Source: Siphonodentalium dalli
Taxonomy: Eukaryota; Mollusca; Scaphopoda; Gadilida; Siphonodentaliidae
Length of the DNA: 64,000 nucleotides
Assembly: GCA_032622095.1 (NCBI GenBank)
Contig: CP136066.1
Span: 188,888,716 to 188,952,715, forward strand
Reading direction: 5' to 3'
Shown here: positions 45,736 through 55,967 of the stretch, in pieces
Position numbering within the stretch: position 1 is the stretch's first letter
Layout of the letters: every line of letters starts with the position of its first letter
Notes under the pieces: generated by a model
What the model was told of the DNA's origin: nothing
Database searches by the model: none
Seen by the model: the letters and a program-made list of their open reading frames with translations, nothing else
Translations under genes and position numbers: made by a program

Positions 45736-46598
45736 GATTCATACAAACATTCCATTTATTTTCTGATAAATCGAGGTCGCTCACACGACAAAGTATTCAA
45801 TGCTTCCTGGGAGAAGGGTCCCTCTAATCATAACGTTTCAAATAATTAATTTTCCGGTGTCTAGCTTACGATTTTATATATTTGCTATTTATGGGATTTG
45901 TGCGTCATCTTGAATTAGAAAGGCATATGGTCGATGAGTATACAAGCTTACAGATGGCGAACTTCCCAGTTAGCGAGTCACTTCTCAATAGATGGTTCGT
46001 CAACTCACAAACTTAGCAAACGCATTGACATACGTGGACACCTTCGGCAATATTTCGACGGTTGCTAGCTGTCTCATTCCCTTGGATATGCGTCTATCTG
46101 CTCAGGAGAAAACCATAATGTACCGACTACCCACACCTCTTGACCATGATCCTAAGCAATCTGTGAGAGCTCCCAACAGAGAACAACAATACGCGCGGTG
46201 TTTGTGGATATGCGTTATTATAGTGGGAATGCAATGGGCCACGGTATACACCACCCCTACACCAGGTGCATGTTTCAGATATATAATGTCATGCGTGTTG
46301 GTGTTTTTTGTGTGGTAAGATTGTCTTTCCACATTCGTTTCGAAACCGTTCTGCGTCAACTTGACCATGCAGACGTAAAATTTTGTCTGGATAATACTAT
46401 GCTAGCCTCCCCCAGAACAGTCGGATGGGCTAAAGGATAATGTCTTTATAGAATGAAGGTATGCGTTGTTATCCTATATCATGGTTAGTGTCAGTATGTG
46501 GGCGGTATTATTCAAGAAAATGTCAGGAACTGTGGTGCATTTATTTCACTATGTGTGTTTAAAGAACAATTTATAGTCTCGATGGCAATGGCTGTGAA
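45736..46598. other. No gene recognised
   Basis: The frames near 45992-46440 have no domain. A loose similarity exists between 46150-46260 and the reverse complement of about 47110-47230, so this may be one arm of an old inverted duplication. Confidence 0.35.
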
Positions 46599-46712
46599 TG
46601 TTAGGGAAATAATTCAAGGTCGAACGTGACCTTTATGATCATAGCTTTTATATATATATAAAAAGCTATGATCATAAAGGTCACGTTCGACCTTTGAATG
46701 ATTTCCCCAACA
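46599..46712. repeat. 114-bp near-perfect palindrome
   Basis: ATTCAAGGTCGAACGTGACC on the left is mirrored on the right. The arms continue to a TATATATATA centre, and outward through GTTAGGGAAAT and ATTTCCCCAAC. It is able to form a long hairpin. Confidence 0.8.
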
Positions 46713-47734
46713 TTTATATATATAACTTTAAAATATAGTAGTTACTATGTCTCATGCAGGAAAGTGGTCGGAATGGTGATGTTACCAAGTAATCACTTTG
46801 TGTACCCAACGTATGTTGAACTGAATGCAAGATCTCATCGACGCAACATTCCTCTAGATGTTCTTCTCGTTTAACATTTCACCCGTGTGTTGGTGGAATT
46901 TGTACTTTCTTGAACCATACCGACCACCACTCAGCGCGAGTATGATATATCAACCAAGGCATCGTGCATGTTAGTAGCGCTTACATAGCAGTAGCCAGTG
47001 GTACACGCCTGGTCCAGTTTATTAAGAACGGCTTCCAACCGGATGGGAAGATACAATCTTAGCATACAAGGAAAGCAAAGCCACGCATGAGATCCTGTCT
47101 GAATCTAAAACATACACAAATGTGCAGTCATGGTCCCATTTAACTTCCACTATCATGACACATTCCCACAAACTAGCACCTCGTGTATTGTTATTATCTG
47201 TTTGGATCTGTTCGGTTAGACGATTGCTGGACGCCACCAAGATTGTTCTTATGGTGATGGCCAAGAAGTGTGGGTAGATTATGCATTATGGTCTTCTACG
47301 GCTTAGCAGAAAGGCATCCGTCAAGTGTTAGGCTTTCAATATTCGAAGCCATATACATAAGTTGTCCGGGTACGTCAGTGTATAAGATGAGCATGTGAAT
47401 TGATGAATCATATATTGAGAAGTGGCTGGCGGGGAAGTTCACCAGGTGTACATGTTGTTATCCCCATTAGGTAACCAAAGTTGAGAAATACGCAGATGGA
47501 GATCCAATATGGCTGCCGGCGTCTAAACATTTTCACATTCGATAGCTCCCATCAATGGGTGATACTAAACATGCCTATAAATTTTCAGAACAATTCTCCC
47601 AAAAATGCCGGTTGCAGTGTGTGCGATAGATGGAAACCATGTTTTCAACGAATTTCGGAAAAAAACGTATGGCTCCCAACTAGAGGTCACCCCAAAGATC
47701 CATATGAAGTTTGCTGAATGATTTAGTCACACAA
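46713..47734. other. No gene recognised
   Basis: Unremarkable sequence apart from the weak inverted similarity to 46150-46260. From about 47500 it grades into the GATGGCC repeat. Confidence 0.35.
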
Positions 47735-48075
47735 AGAGTATAATTCAAGATGGCCGCTGGCGGCCATGTTCTTTGGCCGAATGACCATAAAATGACTCGT
47801 TCTCATATACATGTCTATGTTAACATCCAGGACAATTTTCATGATAATTAGACGAACGGTACGACCTGTAATCAGTGTTAATGGATTTAATTCTGAAATC
47901 CAAGATGGCCGCTGGTGGCCATGTTTTTTTCTCGAATACCCCAAAATGACTAGTTCTCATCTTCATGTCAATGTCAACATCCATGACAAATTCCATTATC
48001 ATCATACAAATTCAGTTAACGGTACGGCCTGGATGTAGTCCGTGCTAATTGACTGAATTGTTAAATCCAAGATGG
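47735..48075. repeat. Tandem repeat of 150-165 bp with AAGATGGCCGCTGG
   Basis: CAAGATGGCCGCTGG recurs at about 47748 and 47901, with a diverged copy at 48067. Each is followed by GGCCATGTT, a stretch with AAAATGACT, then ATGTCAATGTTAACATCCA-like sequence. One isolated unit lies near 13470. AAGATGGCCGC resembles a YY1 binding site, and the period is close to nucleosome length. Confidence 0.65.
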
Positions 48076-48807
48076 ACAGCTGGGTGTGTGTGGGAGTTAT
48101 GTTTAACACAAAGGCGGTATATTCACTTACCTTTGTGAATCCATTTGCGAAATTCACCGCGGTCAAACATAAAAATATCACGAGTGAACTGGCGTATACG
48201 TCGGACGTAAACGAGGCAAAATATCGGAAGCGAAGTTGGCTTCGTTACCAAATAACGTGACCTCTCTCTTAATTCGGTCGATTTGGAAGTTCTTTATACG
48301 TAAGTGCAGCAACGAGTGCGACAGAAGTGGAGTGTTTAACCTGCATCAAATTCGGTAACAAATTTCAACAGTTGGAAATTTCATAATGCTAAGAATTGCC
48401 TATATTGACTACATGTTGTTTACCCGAAGCAATTCACATGATCCAGCACAAGTTATACTTTTCAGTCATCGTCATCTAAACCGCCGTGCTCTCACGATTG
48501 TAATCTTTGCAGCAATAGTACGCCAGGGTACATTTGTGTCTGATATGTTCTTGTTGATATTTTCTTGCAGAAACATGTGAATATCATGCCATTACGGGTG
48601 TATTCCCTGCTTGATTATTTAACGGAAACCAAATGACCACCAATCAAGGTGAACGCGAATCAGCAAACAGCGTAAAAAATAGCATTGCACTGCGTGCGTG
48701 GGATAATTATGTTTTTCATTGGTCAACCAAGTCACATGGAGCAAACCTCATGTGAACACGCCATAAAACACTTCAAATTAATGTCAAATATCAGTAAACA
48801 TTACCTA
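48076..48807. other. No firm gene
   Basis: A minus-strand GTAAGTG donor near 48132 is preceded by open codons (a possible MFDRGEFRKWIHK), but there is no other support. Confidence 0.3.
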
Positions 48808-49937
48808 TACTTCATTCCTTGAATATATTTTTATTGCAATTTCATATTTTATTTCAAAGATGGTCTCTATCGCTTCCTATAACAAGTTGTATATAGTGTC
48901 CTGGGTATACAATAATAAATATGAATCGAAAACACCTGTACGGAATCGCTTCTATCAATTAATATTGATTGTATTGCGACTTTTTCTGGTATAATATACG
49001 TACAATCAATTTAGGACATTTTACAGCTCGCGTTCGTTCGGAACGTAGCATGTGGCATAACTGTTATCTAAAAATGGTAACGAAAATATGTCCCACTTGA
49101 TTATCGCATTATATACAAAATCAATTATTAATTGATAGAAGCGTTTCCGGACAGGTGTCTTCGACTCATATTTATTATTTTATAACAAGGAACCTGTATA
49201 AAACGTGTTTAGGAAGAGATAGACCATCTTTAATATCTGTCCATTATACATCAATGCAAAGAGCTCAAAGGGGTTTTCCTTTCCCTTTTCCTCTTTACGA
49301 AAGAACAGCTAATTATTGTAAAGAAGAATAAATTAACAAACTACGTTCTCAACAGAATATCTGCAAAATTAAGTTCATATTCCTCAGATGTTTTGATATC
49401 GCTCCAATTACATTCTGTGTGGTACGTGGCGACATGGGTAAGTCTCCCCTCCCCCCGCAATTTGGCCAAATTTTTTACTCTTGGAAATACTATGCCTGGC
49501 ACAACGATAAACTCAGACCAAATATAGGTTGAAATTGTATGATTGAGTTTGATTGTTCAACCACGAATAATATATAGTGAACCATTTGTTCTTTTTATGC
49601 CAAAAGTCATAATTATGTTATCATACTTTCTATCAAAATTATCCATCTCTGCATGGGTGTCGGGTTATATATTTCCAAATATAGTTTGAAAGTTTGAAAG
49701 CATGAAATGCCATGCAGTTGGAAATTTTCAACCCCAACAGGGATAGGTGTAAATGGAATTTCGTGTTGGTAGTTGTAATTTTTCGTATGGGTGTACTATG
49801 TTGGCAAAACCACTGTAAACTTTCCCAATGGAGGCGGCCCTTTATGGCTCGACCCTGAATGAGCAGTGTCTCCCCAACTGGCAAATCATATGAATAAATG
49901 AAACAGAGAAAGAGACCAAGCGGTTAACAATATATAA

Positions 49938-49943
49938 TTTATT
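49938..49943 (-). terminator. Putative polyadenylation signal of gene 2B
   Basis: AATAAA on the minus strand, about 275 nt beyond the gene 2B stop codon and conserved in copy A (37030-37035). Confidence 0.4.
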
Positions 49944-50216
49944 GTATAATCAGGCAGATTTCAATAAAGCAATAAAGCAATAAATTATCTAAATTTAACA
50001 AACAAAATAACAATGATAAATAATAGCATGCAAATAATTTTTGCGGAGAAATATCACCAACTGTTTGAATTTTGTGTTCCCAGAAGTTCACATGACAAGT
50101 AACCACTGAACCGTTCAGACGAATCCCATCGTCGTGACTCTATTTCCCCGTCGTTAAGTCTCCATTTAACCCTTTATAGACTTTAGTATGGCATGTTTCA
50201 TGTCTCATTGACAGCA

Positions 50217-50242
50217 CTAACGAAATCGCTGTGTTTTGGTTG
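50217..50242 (-). CDS. Gene 2B, terminal coding exon
   Basis: Same structure as 39745-39770: acceptor GATATTGAG, then PTKTQRFR and TAG in the phase delivered by exon 3. The downstream 29-bp duplication of copy A is absent. Confidence 0.5.
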
Positions 50243-50386
50243 CTCAATATCGTCGGGAAATAGAACAAATTAACTATACTAAATATTTTCCAGCCTCGTG
50301 ATTATAGTCTGGTAAGTCTGATGGGCGAAATTAAATTTGTTTTTCTATCTAAACCTCGCTAATGATATTTGTAGGTGGTAACTTAC

Positions 50387-50512
50387 GCTCTTCTGCCTCC
50401 CTTTGCCTTCTTAATGCCGCCTCCTCCTCCCTCTGTCTCTCCTTGTCTATCTCTTTTTGGCGCCTAGCCTCCTCCGCTGCTAATAACTCCGCAACGCGGA
50501 TACGTTCTTTTT
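50387..50512 (-). CDS. Gene 2B, exon 3: charged E/R-rich helix
   Basis: 126 nt between ATATCATCAACAG and GTAAGTTACC. It encodes EKERIRVAELLAAEEARR, then QKEIDKERQREEEAALRR and QREAEE. One glutamate codon fewer than copy A and otherwise colinear. Substitutions include silent ones (AGA to CGT, GCC to GCT) and charge-preserving replacements. No stop or frameshift has arisen since the duplication, although flanking intron sequence has small indels. Confidence 0.75.
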
Positions 50513-50563
50513 CTGTTGATGATATAGAAACATGTCATGACTAGAGGATCTTCATTTGTGCGC

Positions 50564-50586
50564 GGGGGGGGGGGGGGGGGGGGGGG
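50564..50586. repeat. 23-bp poly-G tract in intron 2 of gene 2B
   Basis: An uninterrupted G run, the longest in the window, at the same intronic position as the one in gene 2A. Confidence 0.8.
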
Positions 50587-51012
50587 TAGTGACCACATTG
50601 GAATTTCCAACTGTAAATCCCATTTAAGAAGAACGAAATGTACAAATCCGAGAACTTCTATTTGCACCACCCACATACATAGCCTATAGGGTTAATTTGT
50701 AATGTTCTAACAGGTATACCTCAAACATTGCAACTGTCCAACCCAACACGCCCCTGTGGTTGGACATTTCCAAATAAAATGCTGCCATATATAGACGGTA
50801 TTATTGTCGTCGTCGTCATTTTTATTGCTGTTGAAGTTGTTGTTGGTCTTGTTGTTTTTGTTGTTGTTATTGTTGCTGTTGTTCGAAGTATTGTCGGGTC
50901 TTTTGAAAAAATGAGATAGAACATATTACTGATGAACAATAATTCAATTTTATTTCTTTGCAGTTGAGCCTTATAATAGGACTATATTTGAGTAATTTCC
51001 ATTACAACTTAC

Positions 51013-51080
51013 CTCGTTCGACCCGATAGTCGTTCACGGCATATACCGCCATCACAAGCAACGAGAACCCTGGAAACATT
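51013..51080 (-). CDS. Gene 2B, exon 2: start codon and hydrophobic N-terminus
   Basis: The acceptor TTTCCTTACAG, one base, then ATG at 51079 and 22 codons: MFPGFSLLVMAVYAVNDYRV plus ER. It ends at the donor GAG|GTAAGT. Exons 2-4 give 72 residues. Differences from copy A are W7L, A15V and L19R plus several silent changes. The first intron, containing the 2.0-kb GAGGGT element, separates it from the non-coding exon at 53412. Confidence 0.75.
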
Positions 51081-51479
51081 CTGTAAGGAAAATGAAAAAC
51101 AGTCAAATTTTATTTTAAAAAAAGAAGAAAGTGATAAACATATAAAACGGGATAAAAATCCACCATGAAATAATAATAAAACATAAAATAAAACAAATTA
51201 AATCGAATAAAAAAATGTAAAAACATCATATATATAGGAGGGTATCAACCCCCCTCCCCCCTGAATCCTGAATACCAGTTGATTTTGGGGGGTGAATCCT
51301 GAATACGAGTTAATTATGGAGGGTGAATCCAGAATACATGTTAAGAAATAATATGCGATAAATGACATACATATTGACTCTTTTAATATCATACAGATAC
51401 AAGCAGAAGTTACATAGACACATTATGATGCCGGTCGCGTTATGAGGTCGTTATGATACCATTAATGATACTTTATGAT

Positions 51480-52578
51480 CAGGGACGTGGCTAGATGGTT
51501 TCCGTTGGGGTGGTGTCCACCTTGGGATATTCCAACTGCAACCACCCCCCTTGAGTCAGAATAAGACCGAATACAAGTTTTGCATAATTCCATTTGCACC
51601 CCCCCCCCCCCCTTTGCACCTCAGTATTTAGGCCTAATATCCTATATCTTCATAACCCATGGTTCTATATTCCCGGTATGAGAACATTCAGATATTTCAA
51701 CCTGAAACATAGCATAAATCCTAACATCTAGTGGTCTAACTCCATACAAATAAATGCACACGGCTACGGGCAAGAGACCACGACACACCGAGCTAACCAT
51801 CGTTGTTCGGCCGGTGTGAGAAAATTTTGAAATTTGAACAAGAAAATCGCAAATCCTAGCATTCAGACTGGCCTCAACTAAAGCTTTCCTATAGTGTTGG
51901 AAATTTCAAACCTCATACTCCCCCTCAGGTTGGAAAATTCTCCAACTGATGAACACAAGGTTGACCAAATGTAGTACAATATTGTTAAACTTATTAGCAT
52001 TTTTGTATTGGCCACAGGGGAGAGACAATGACACACCGGGCCGACCATGGTTTGGCCCGGTGTGCGAAAATTTTGTAATCTGAACAAGAAAATCGCAAAA
52101 TCCTAGCATTTGACTAGCGCCAAGCATTCTTAGAGTTGGAAATTTCAAACCTGACACCCCACTTAGGTTGAAAAATTTACAACTGATGACAATTCCAATG
52201 CCAATGTTGACCAAATGTATGAGAATATTGTTTTCTTAAATTAACTAGCAGTTTTTGACTGGCCACGGGGGAGGGACCAGGACACAAGATTTCCAAGTGT
52301 TGAAAATTTCCAACCTGTCACCCCCCTGAGGTTGGAAAATTTCCAACTGATGACCATTTCAGTCAAAAATTTTGACAAAAAATAGGAAAATATGCAAATA
52401 TTGGTCCAAAAACAATTAATTCCCCCCAATAAATTGTTTGAAAATCAAACTACAAGAACATTTCAATCTATTGTTGGTGTGAAATTTCCAACTAATGTTT
52501 TGGCAGGAACTGTTGAAAAATTTGACCAAAGTTGGGGGGGGGGGGGGTGAGACACCCCCTCCTGTCGCCACGTCTCTG
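51480..52578. mobile_element. hAT-like non-autonomous element
   Basis: Imperfect termini CAGGGACGTGGC and GCCACGTCTCTG are flanked by an exact 8-bp duplication, TTTATGAT (51472-51479 and 52579-52586). An 8-bp duplication with CAGGG ends is the hAT pattern. Inside is a degenerate tandem of about 250 bp units with GGTTGGAAAATT and GGCCACAGGGGAG words, plus a 14-bp G run near the right end. No transposase. Isolated left ends occur near 4110 and 10233. Confidence 0.85.
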
Positions 52579-52631
52579 TTTATGATGGCATGGTGGTCGA
52601 ATATGCCCAAGAAGCTATTCTACGCACTCAT

Positions 52632-53077
52632 TTAAAGGTACTCAATCCGTAAAGAGGGTCCCCATCTCAACAGATTCCAACAACAACAATCCGATCAGAG
52701 GGTCCTATATTACTATTTCTTTGGCTTTGGGGGTAAAAAATATTTGATTCGAGTCGAGGAACCCATCAAACAAAGCTCAGAGTTATTAGATATTGATTTT
52801 TGAAATTTGTTAATTGCTCGAGATTTTACGCCAAAACTCTATTCAAACAGACAAGGATGGATAACTCTATAATCAAGTGGTAATAATAACGAAATTTTGA
52901 CTGTCTTCTGGGCCAGAAAGAATTCCCGATAATGAAAAATAATAGATTTCTAAAATCGATATCTAACAAATCTGAGCTTTGATGGGTGACTTCCTCGACT
53001 CGAATCAAATAAATTTTGACCCCCGAAGCCATTGAAATAGTAATTGAGAGGAGTTTTATCGGATTGAGTACCTTTAA
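52632..53077. mobile_element. TTAA element nested in the GAGGGT element of copy B
   Basis: TTAAAGGTACTCAATCCG at the left, GGATTGAGTACCTTTAA at the right, TTAA at both edges. It is a reverse-oriented near twin of 44456-44943. Confidence 0.8.
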
Positions 53078-53411
53078 TAATACAGATAACTAGCACAAAA
53101 TATTACTTTGCGCCATCAAAACCTGCGTCCAAGATGTTTTGCTTGAACCCGAATACCAGTTAATTCGGGGGTATGAATCCCGCGTACGGCTTCAAAACAC
53201 CCTGAATCCCGCGTACCGAAAGGGGGGGGGTGATACCCTCATATAGAGCTGTGATATATTATAAAAAACTTAAAAGTTATCATATGACAACTATCCGTGA
53301 TTCCCATGCACCATATAAACATGTTAAACATGCATGCGTTACCCTAGTATTATAACTACATGTATCACCCTAAACATCTTTAGCAATGAAAAGTAATTCA
53401 AATGTACTTAC

Positions 53412-53451
53412 ATTAACTTGTATTTATATATTAAACCTCCCTTTATCGATA
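53412..53451 (-). promoter_or_regulatory. Gene 2B first (non-coding) exon and core promoter
   Basis: The donor AAT|GTAAGT at 53412 and TATCGATA at 53444-53451 are conserved with copy A. The upstream block 53503-53672 follows directly, without the insertion seen in copy A. Confidence 0.5.
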
Positions 53452-53502
53452 ACACATGCAAAACTCTTAAATATTAAGACAAGACGTATTTTAGAACAAT
53501 GG

Positions 53503-53672
53503 GGACGTCATCGCCTTATTTCCGTACGTTCGTTAGCAAAGCGTTGACGTGTGATGTTTCCTGGAAACCTTTGACCCTGCATTAACATATATCACGCGAA
53601 GTGGCGTCTTAAAATTTCACGAGGAGGCAATTATATGCTACAACCCCTTTTTTCTTGTGTCCGCAGGATTCA
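53503..53672 (-). promoter_or_regulatory. Conserved upstream block of gene 2B
   Basis: Counterpart of 45566-45735. It shares GGGGACGTCATCG, TTCCTGGAAACCTTTGACCC and ATTATATGCTACAACCCC, and lies 50-220 bp upstream of the core promoter. Confidence 0.4.
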
Positions 53673-53733
53673 AATACACGTTAACTGCATGGCATTCGAC
53701 ATTCATATACACAATATAAACGATTGGCATTAT

Positions 53734-55762
53734 TATACTTCCATGGTGTAACCAAGGAAGTATATTGTTTTTCTATTGGGGCCGTTTTCCGTTTTATTGA
53801 AAATACTTAGAAACTAATTGGAGGAGGACCGTGAAATCTCTAGGGAACGTAGGCATCTAAGGGATACTGAAAATGAAGGTATCGCGATGTCGCCAGAACG
53901 CTTCGCCACGGAATTAAATTAAATTTTTTTTTTTTTTTTCACTATTATTATTATTAAAATACTCCACACTATATTTCGGAAAGTATGAGCAGTAGAAAAC
54001 TAAAAGTTGGTAAGTATGTTGGGGCAAATGAGTTTTATGCCTTAGTCGCATAACGAATATTGTCCGCGCTTTCTTCGCAGAGTTATCTCCCCTTATACGA
54101 AAACATGTCATTTTATTATCTCGGAAATTATAAGGAGCAGAGCATCGAAAATTGGACCGTATGCACAACTCGATATGCCCTATACAGACCAACGGCATCA
54201 AAACTTGTGTCCGAGCTTTTCCTGAGGAGTTACCGCCCATAAAAGTGGACACACTATACACCAGAATGAATAAACCAATGTTTTTTTGTTTTTTTATAAG
54301 TACAAAGCTCAAATTTTTTTATTGCATGTTCCGAATTGGACGATAGATTCGGACTCGAATATACCGCTTAAAAATGTTTTTACCCAGTACTTTCCGCGTT
54401 ACGGGGTACGGAAATATTGGAACTACTTTTCCCGCCAAATCCAAACCGGCTGGTTAAAGAGCAAGATAATGTCGTAGCATGTACGTTGACATACTTTATG
54501 TACGTCCCCGAAGTTTGATGGCTATACTATAAATGTAACATGCCCAACGGAGAATGCGTGTCAGTGTGGGTTGAGACTTTAGGAAAATTCCACGAAAATT
54601 GCAAAGGGGGGGAAATTCAAACATCGAGATAAATTTTTTGAACGAGTACATCTGATGGCTAGTGTTCACGCGCATCCAGAGGGCGATTTTCTCATTTTCA
54701 GATGGAACGGTTTACTCGTGACAACGCTATATATCATAAATATGTTTACTTCTGTAGTCTATCACTAGCCGATTTTTAGCCCCAAATCCAAACGGGCTAA
54801 TGTAGGAGCGAGTTTAATGCGGTGGTACGTAAGCCGGTATACTGTAGGTATGCCACCAAAATTTGACCTCTCTAATATAAACGCAACCTGCTCAAGTGAG
54901 TGTTTGTGTCGGTGGGTTCAGTTTTGACAAATTCCACCGAAGATCAAATGGGGAAAATTACTCCGAAAATCATATATTGAGATAAAAACTTTTCGATGAG
55001 TGGATGTGATAAGTAGTATCTAAACGCAAGATTTGTACACTTTTTAATGATTTATATTGAACGGTTTAACCCTGGTAGCGTATAACGTTGCAACGGGTGA
55101 TATATATTACTCACATTCAAACCCTCTATTCATGACGCAAATTCAAACGGACTTATCAAGAAGCAAGGCAAATGCATGAATATGCTCACCGATATACTAT
55201 ATAGGTATGTCCGCTCTGCTTTAAAAGTAACCTATTGTCACGATTTGACCTGTCCAAAACACTCCCCGGACAAAAGTGTTCCTAGGTATCAAATTTCGTC
55301 GAAATCCGTTCGTTTTACCCGATTTGACCTTGAACTGATCATTTCGAAGGTCAATGTCAGGTCGGGGGTCACGACTTGACCCGCCCAAAAGACTCCCCAG
55401 ACAAAAGTACCCCTAGGTATCGAATTTCGTGGAAATCCGTCTGTTTTACCCGATTTGACCTTCGATTGAGCTTTTTAAAGACCAATGTCAGGTTGGTGGG
55501 TCACGATTCGACCCGTCCAAAACACTCCCTGGACAAAAGTACCCAAATTTATCAGATTTCGTCAAAATCCGTCCAGCAGTTTTCCTGGCCATAGCTGACA
55601 GACAAACAAACAGACAGAAGTACCAAAATATATATTAAATTTAGAAATGTCAATGCAAGTCCACCATCGTATCGTAAGGCACCAATATGCATTCGCACGA
55701 AGAGGAACACACATATACACATAACACTCACATGGGATGGGATGGAATACCATGGAAGTATA
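53734..55762 (-). mobile_element. TATACTTCC-family element, about 2.0 kb
   Basis: It begins TATACTTCCATGG and ends with the reverse complement CCATGGAAGTATA. At the left end TATACTTCC and GGAAGTATA, 13 bp apart, also form a hairpin. Read from the right end (minus strand) it has AATATATATTTTGGTACTTC, then a TCTGTCTGTTTGTTTGTCTG run, then about 130-bp tandem units. That is the same plan as the Helitron-like blocks at 56636. It is therefore most simply a Helitron2/Helentron-type non-autonomous element, although a TIR transposon is not excluded. No helicase is present. Confidence 0.6.
55230..55605. repeat. Three tandem units of about 130 bp
   Basis: CGATTTGACC(C/T)G, then CACTCCCCGGACAAAAGT, then ATTTCGTCGAAATCCGT recurs three times with about 130-bp spacing. 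It is internal to the 53734-55762 element. Confidence 0.75.
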
Positions 55763-55967
55763 TCTGATTCCATGGAATCTGACCTCTAGTTATTATTGTT
55801 GTTGTTGTTGTTGTTGTGTTGTTGTTATTATTATATTCAATAAGTATTGCGACTTTCAATGACAGCGCCATAAAGATAAAATGGCCGTTTATATAATAGA
55901 GAGCGTTTATTCTATAGCTATTAATTATGGATACGCAATAAAGAGCTTCATTAAACGTGTTATGTAT

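Larger units (their letters stand above)
51238..53240. mobile_element. GAGGGT-family inverted-repeat element, 2.0 kb, in intron 1 of gene 2B
   Basis: Left end GAGGGTATCAACCCCCC and right end GGGGGGGTGATACCCTC are flanked by ATATAG at 51232-51237 and 53241-53246. Copy A has the uninterrupted site (CATATATATAGGGCTGTG near 40767-40782). Subterminal TGAATCCTGAATAC and ACCCTGAATCCCGCGTAC words parallel the CATCCGGAATACG words of the 41757 element. It is split by two nested insertions. Confidence 0.85.
48808..53672. repeat. Segmental duplication, copy B (carries gene 2B)
   Basis: It is colinear with 36281-45735 in direct orientation. It lacks the three large insertions of copy A but has its own: about 400 bp at 49143-49540 and a 2.0-kb element at 51238-53240. 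The 400-bp piece includes an inverted copy of sequence near 48840-48960 (CAAAGATGGTCTCTATC against its complement). Copy A may therefore have lost one arm of a foldback rather than copy B gaining it. Confidence 0.9.

Noticed and set aside
45992-47264. Weak protein-level resemblance between frames at 45992-46318 (plus) and 47022-47264 (minus)
   Set aside because: Best explained as an old inverted DNA duplication; no domain, and the similarity is too low to claim a gene pair.
48072-48260. Minus-strand first-exon candidate (MFDRGEFRKWIHK before GTAAGTG)
   Set aside because: Only a donor-like sequence supports it: no signal peptide in that frame, no promoter and no partner exon.
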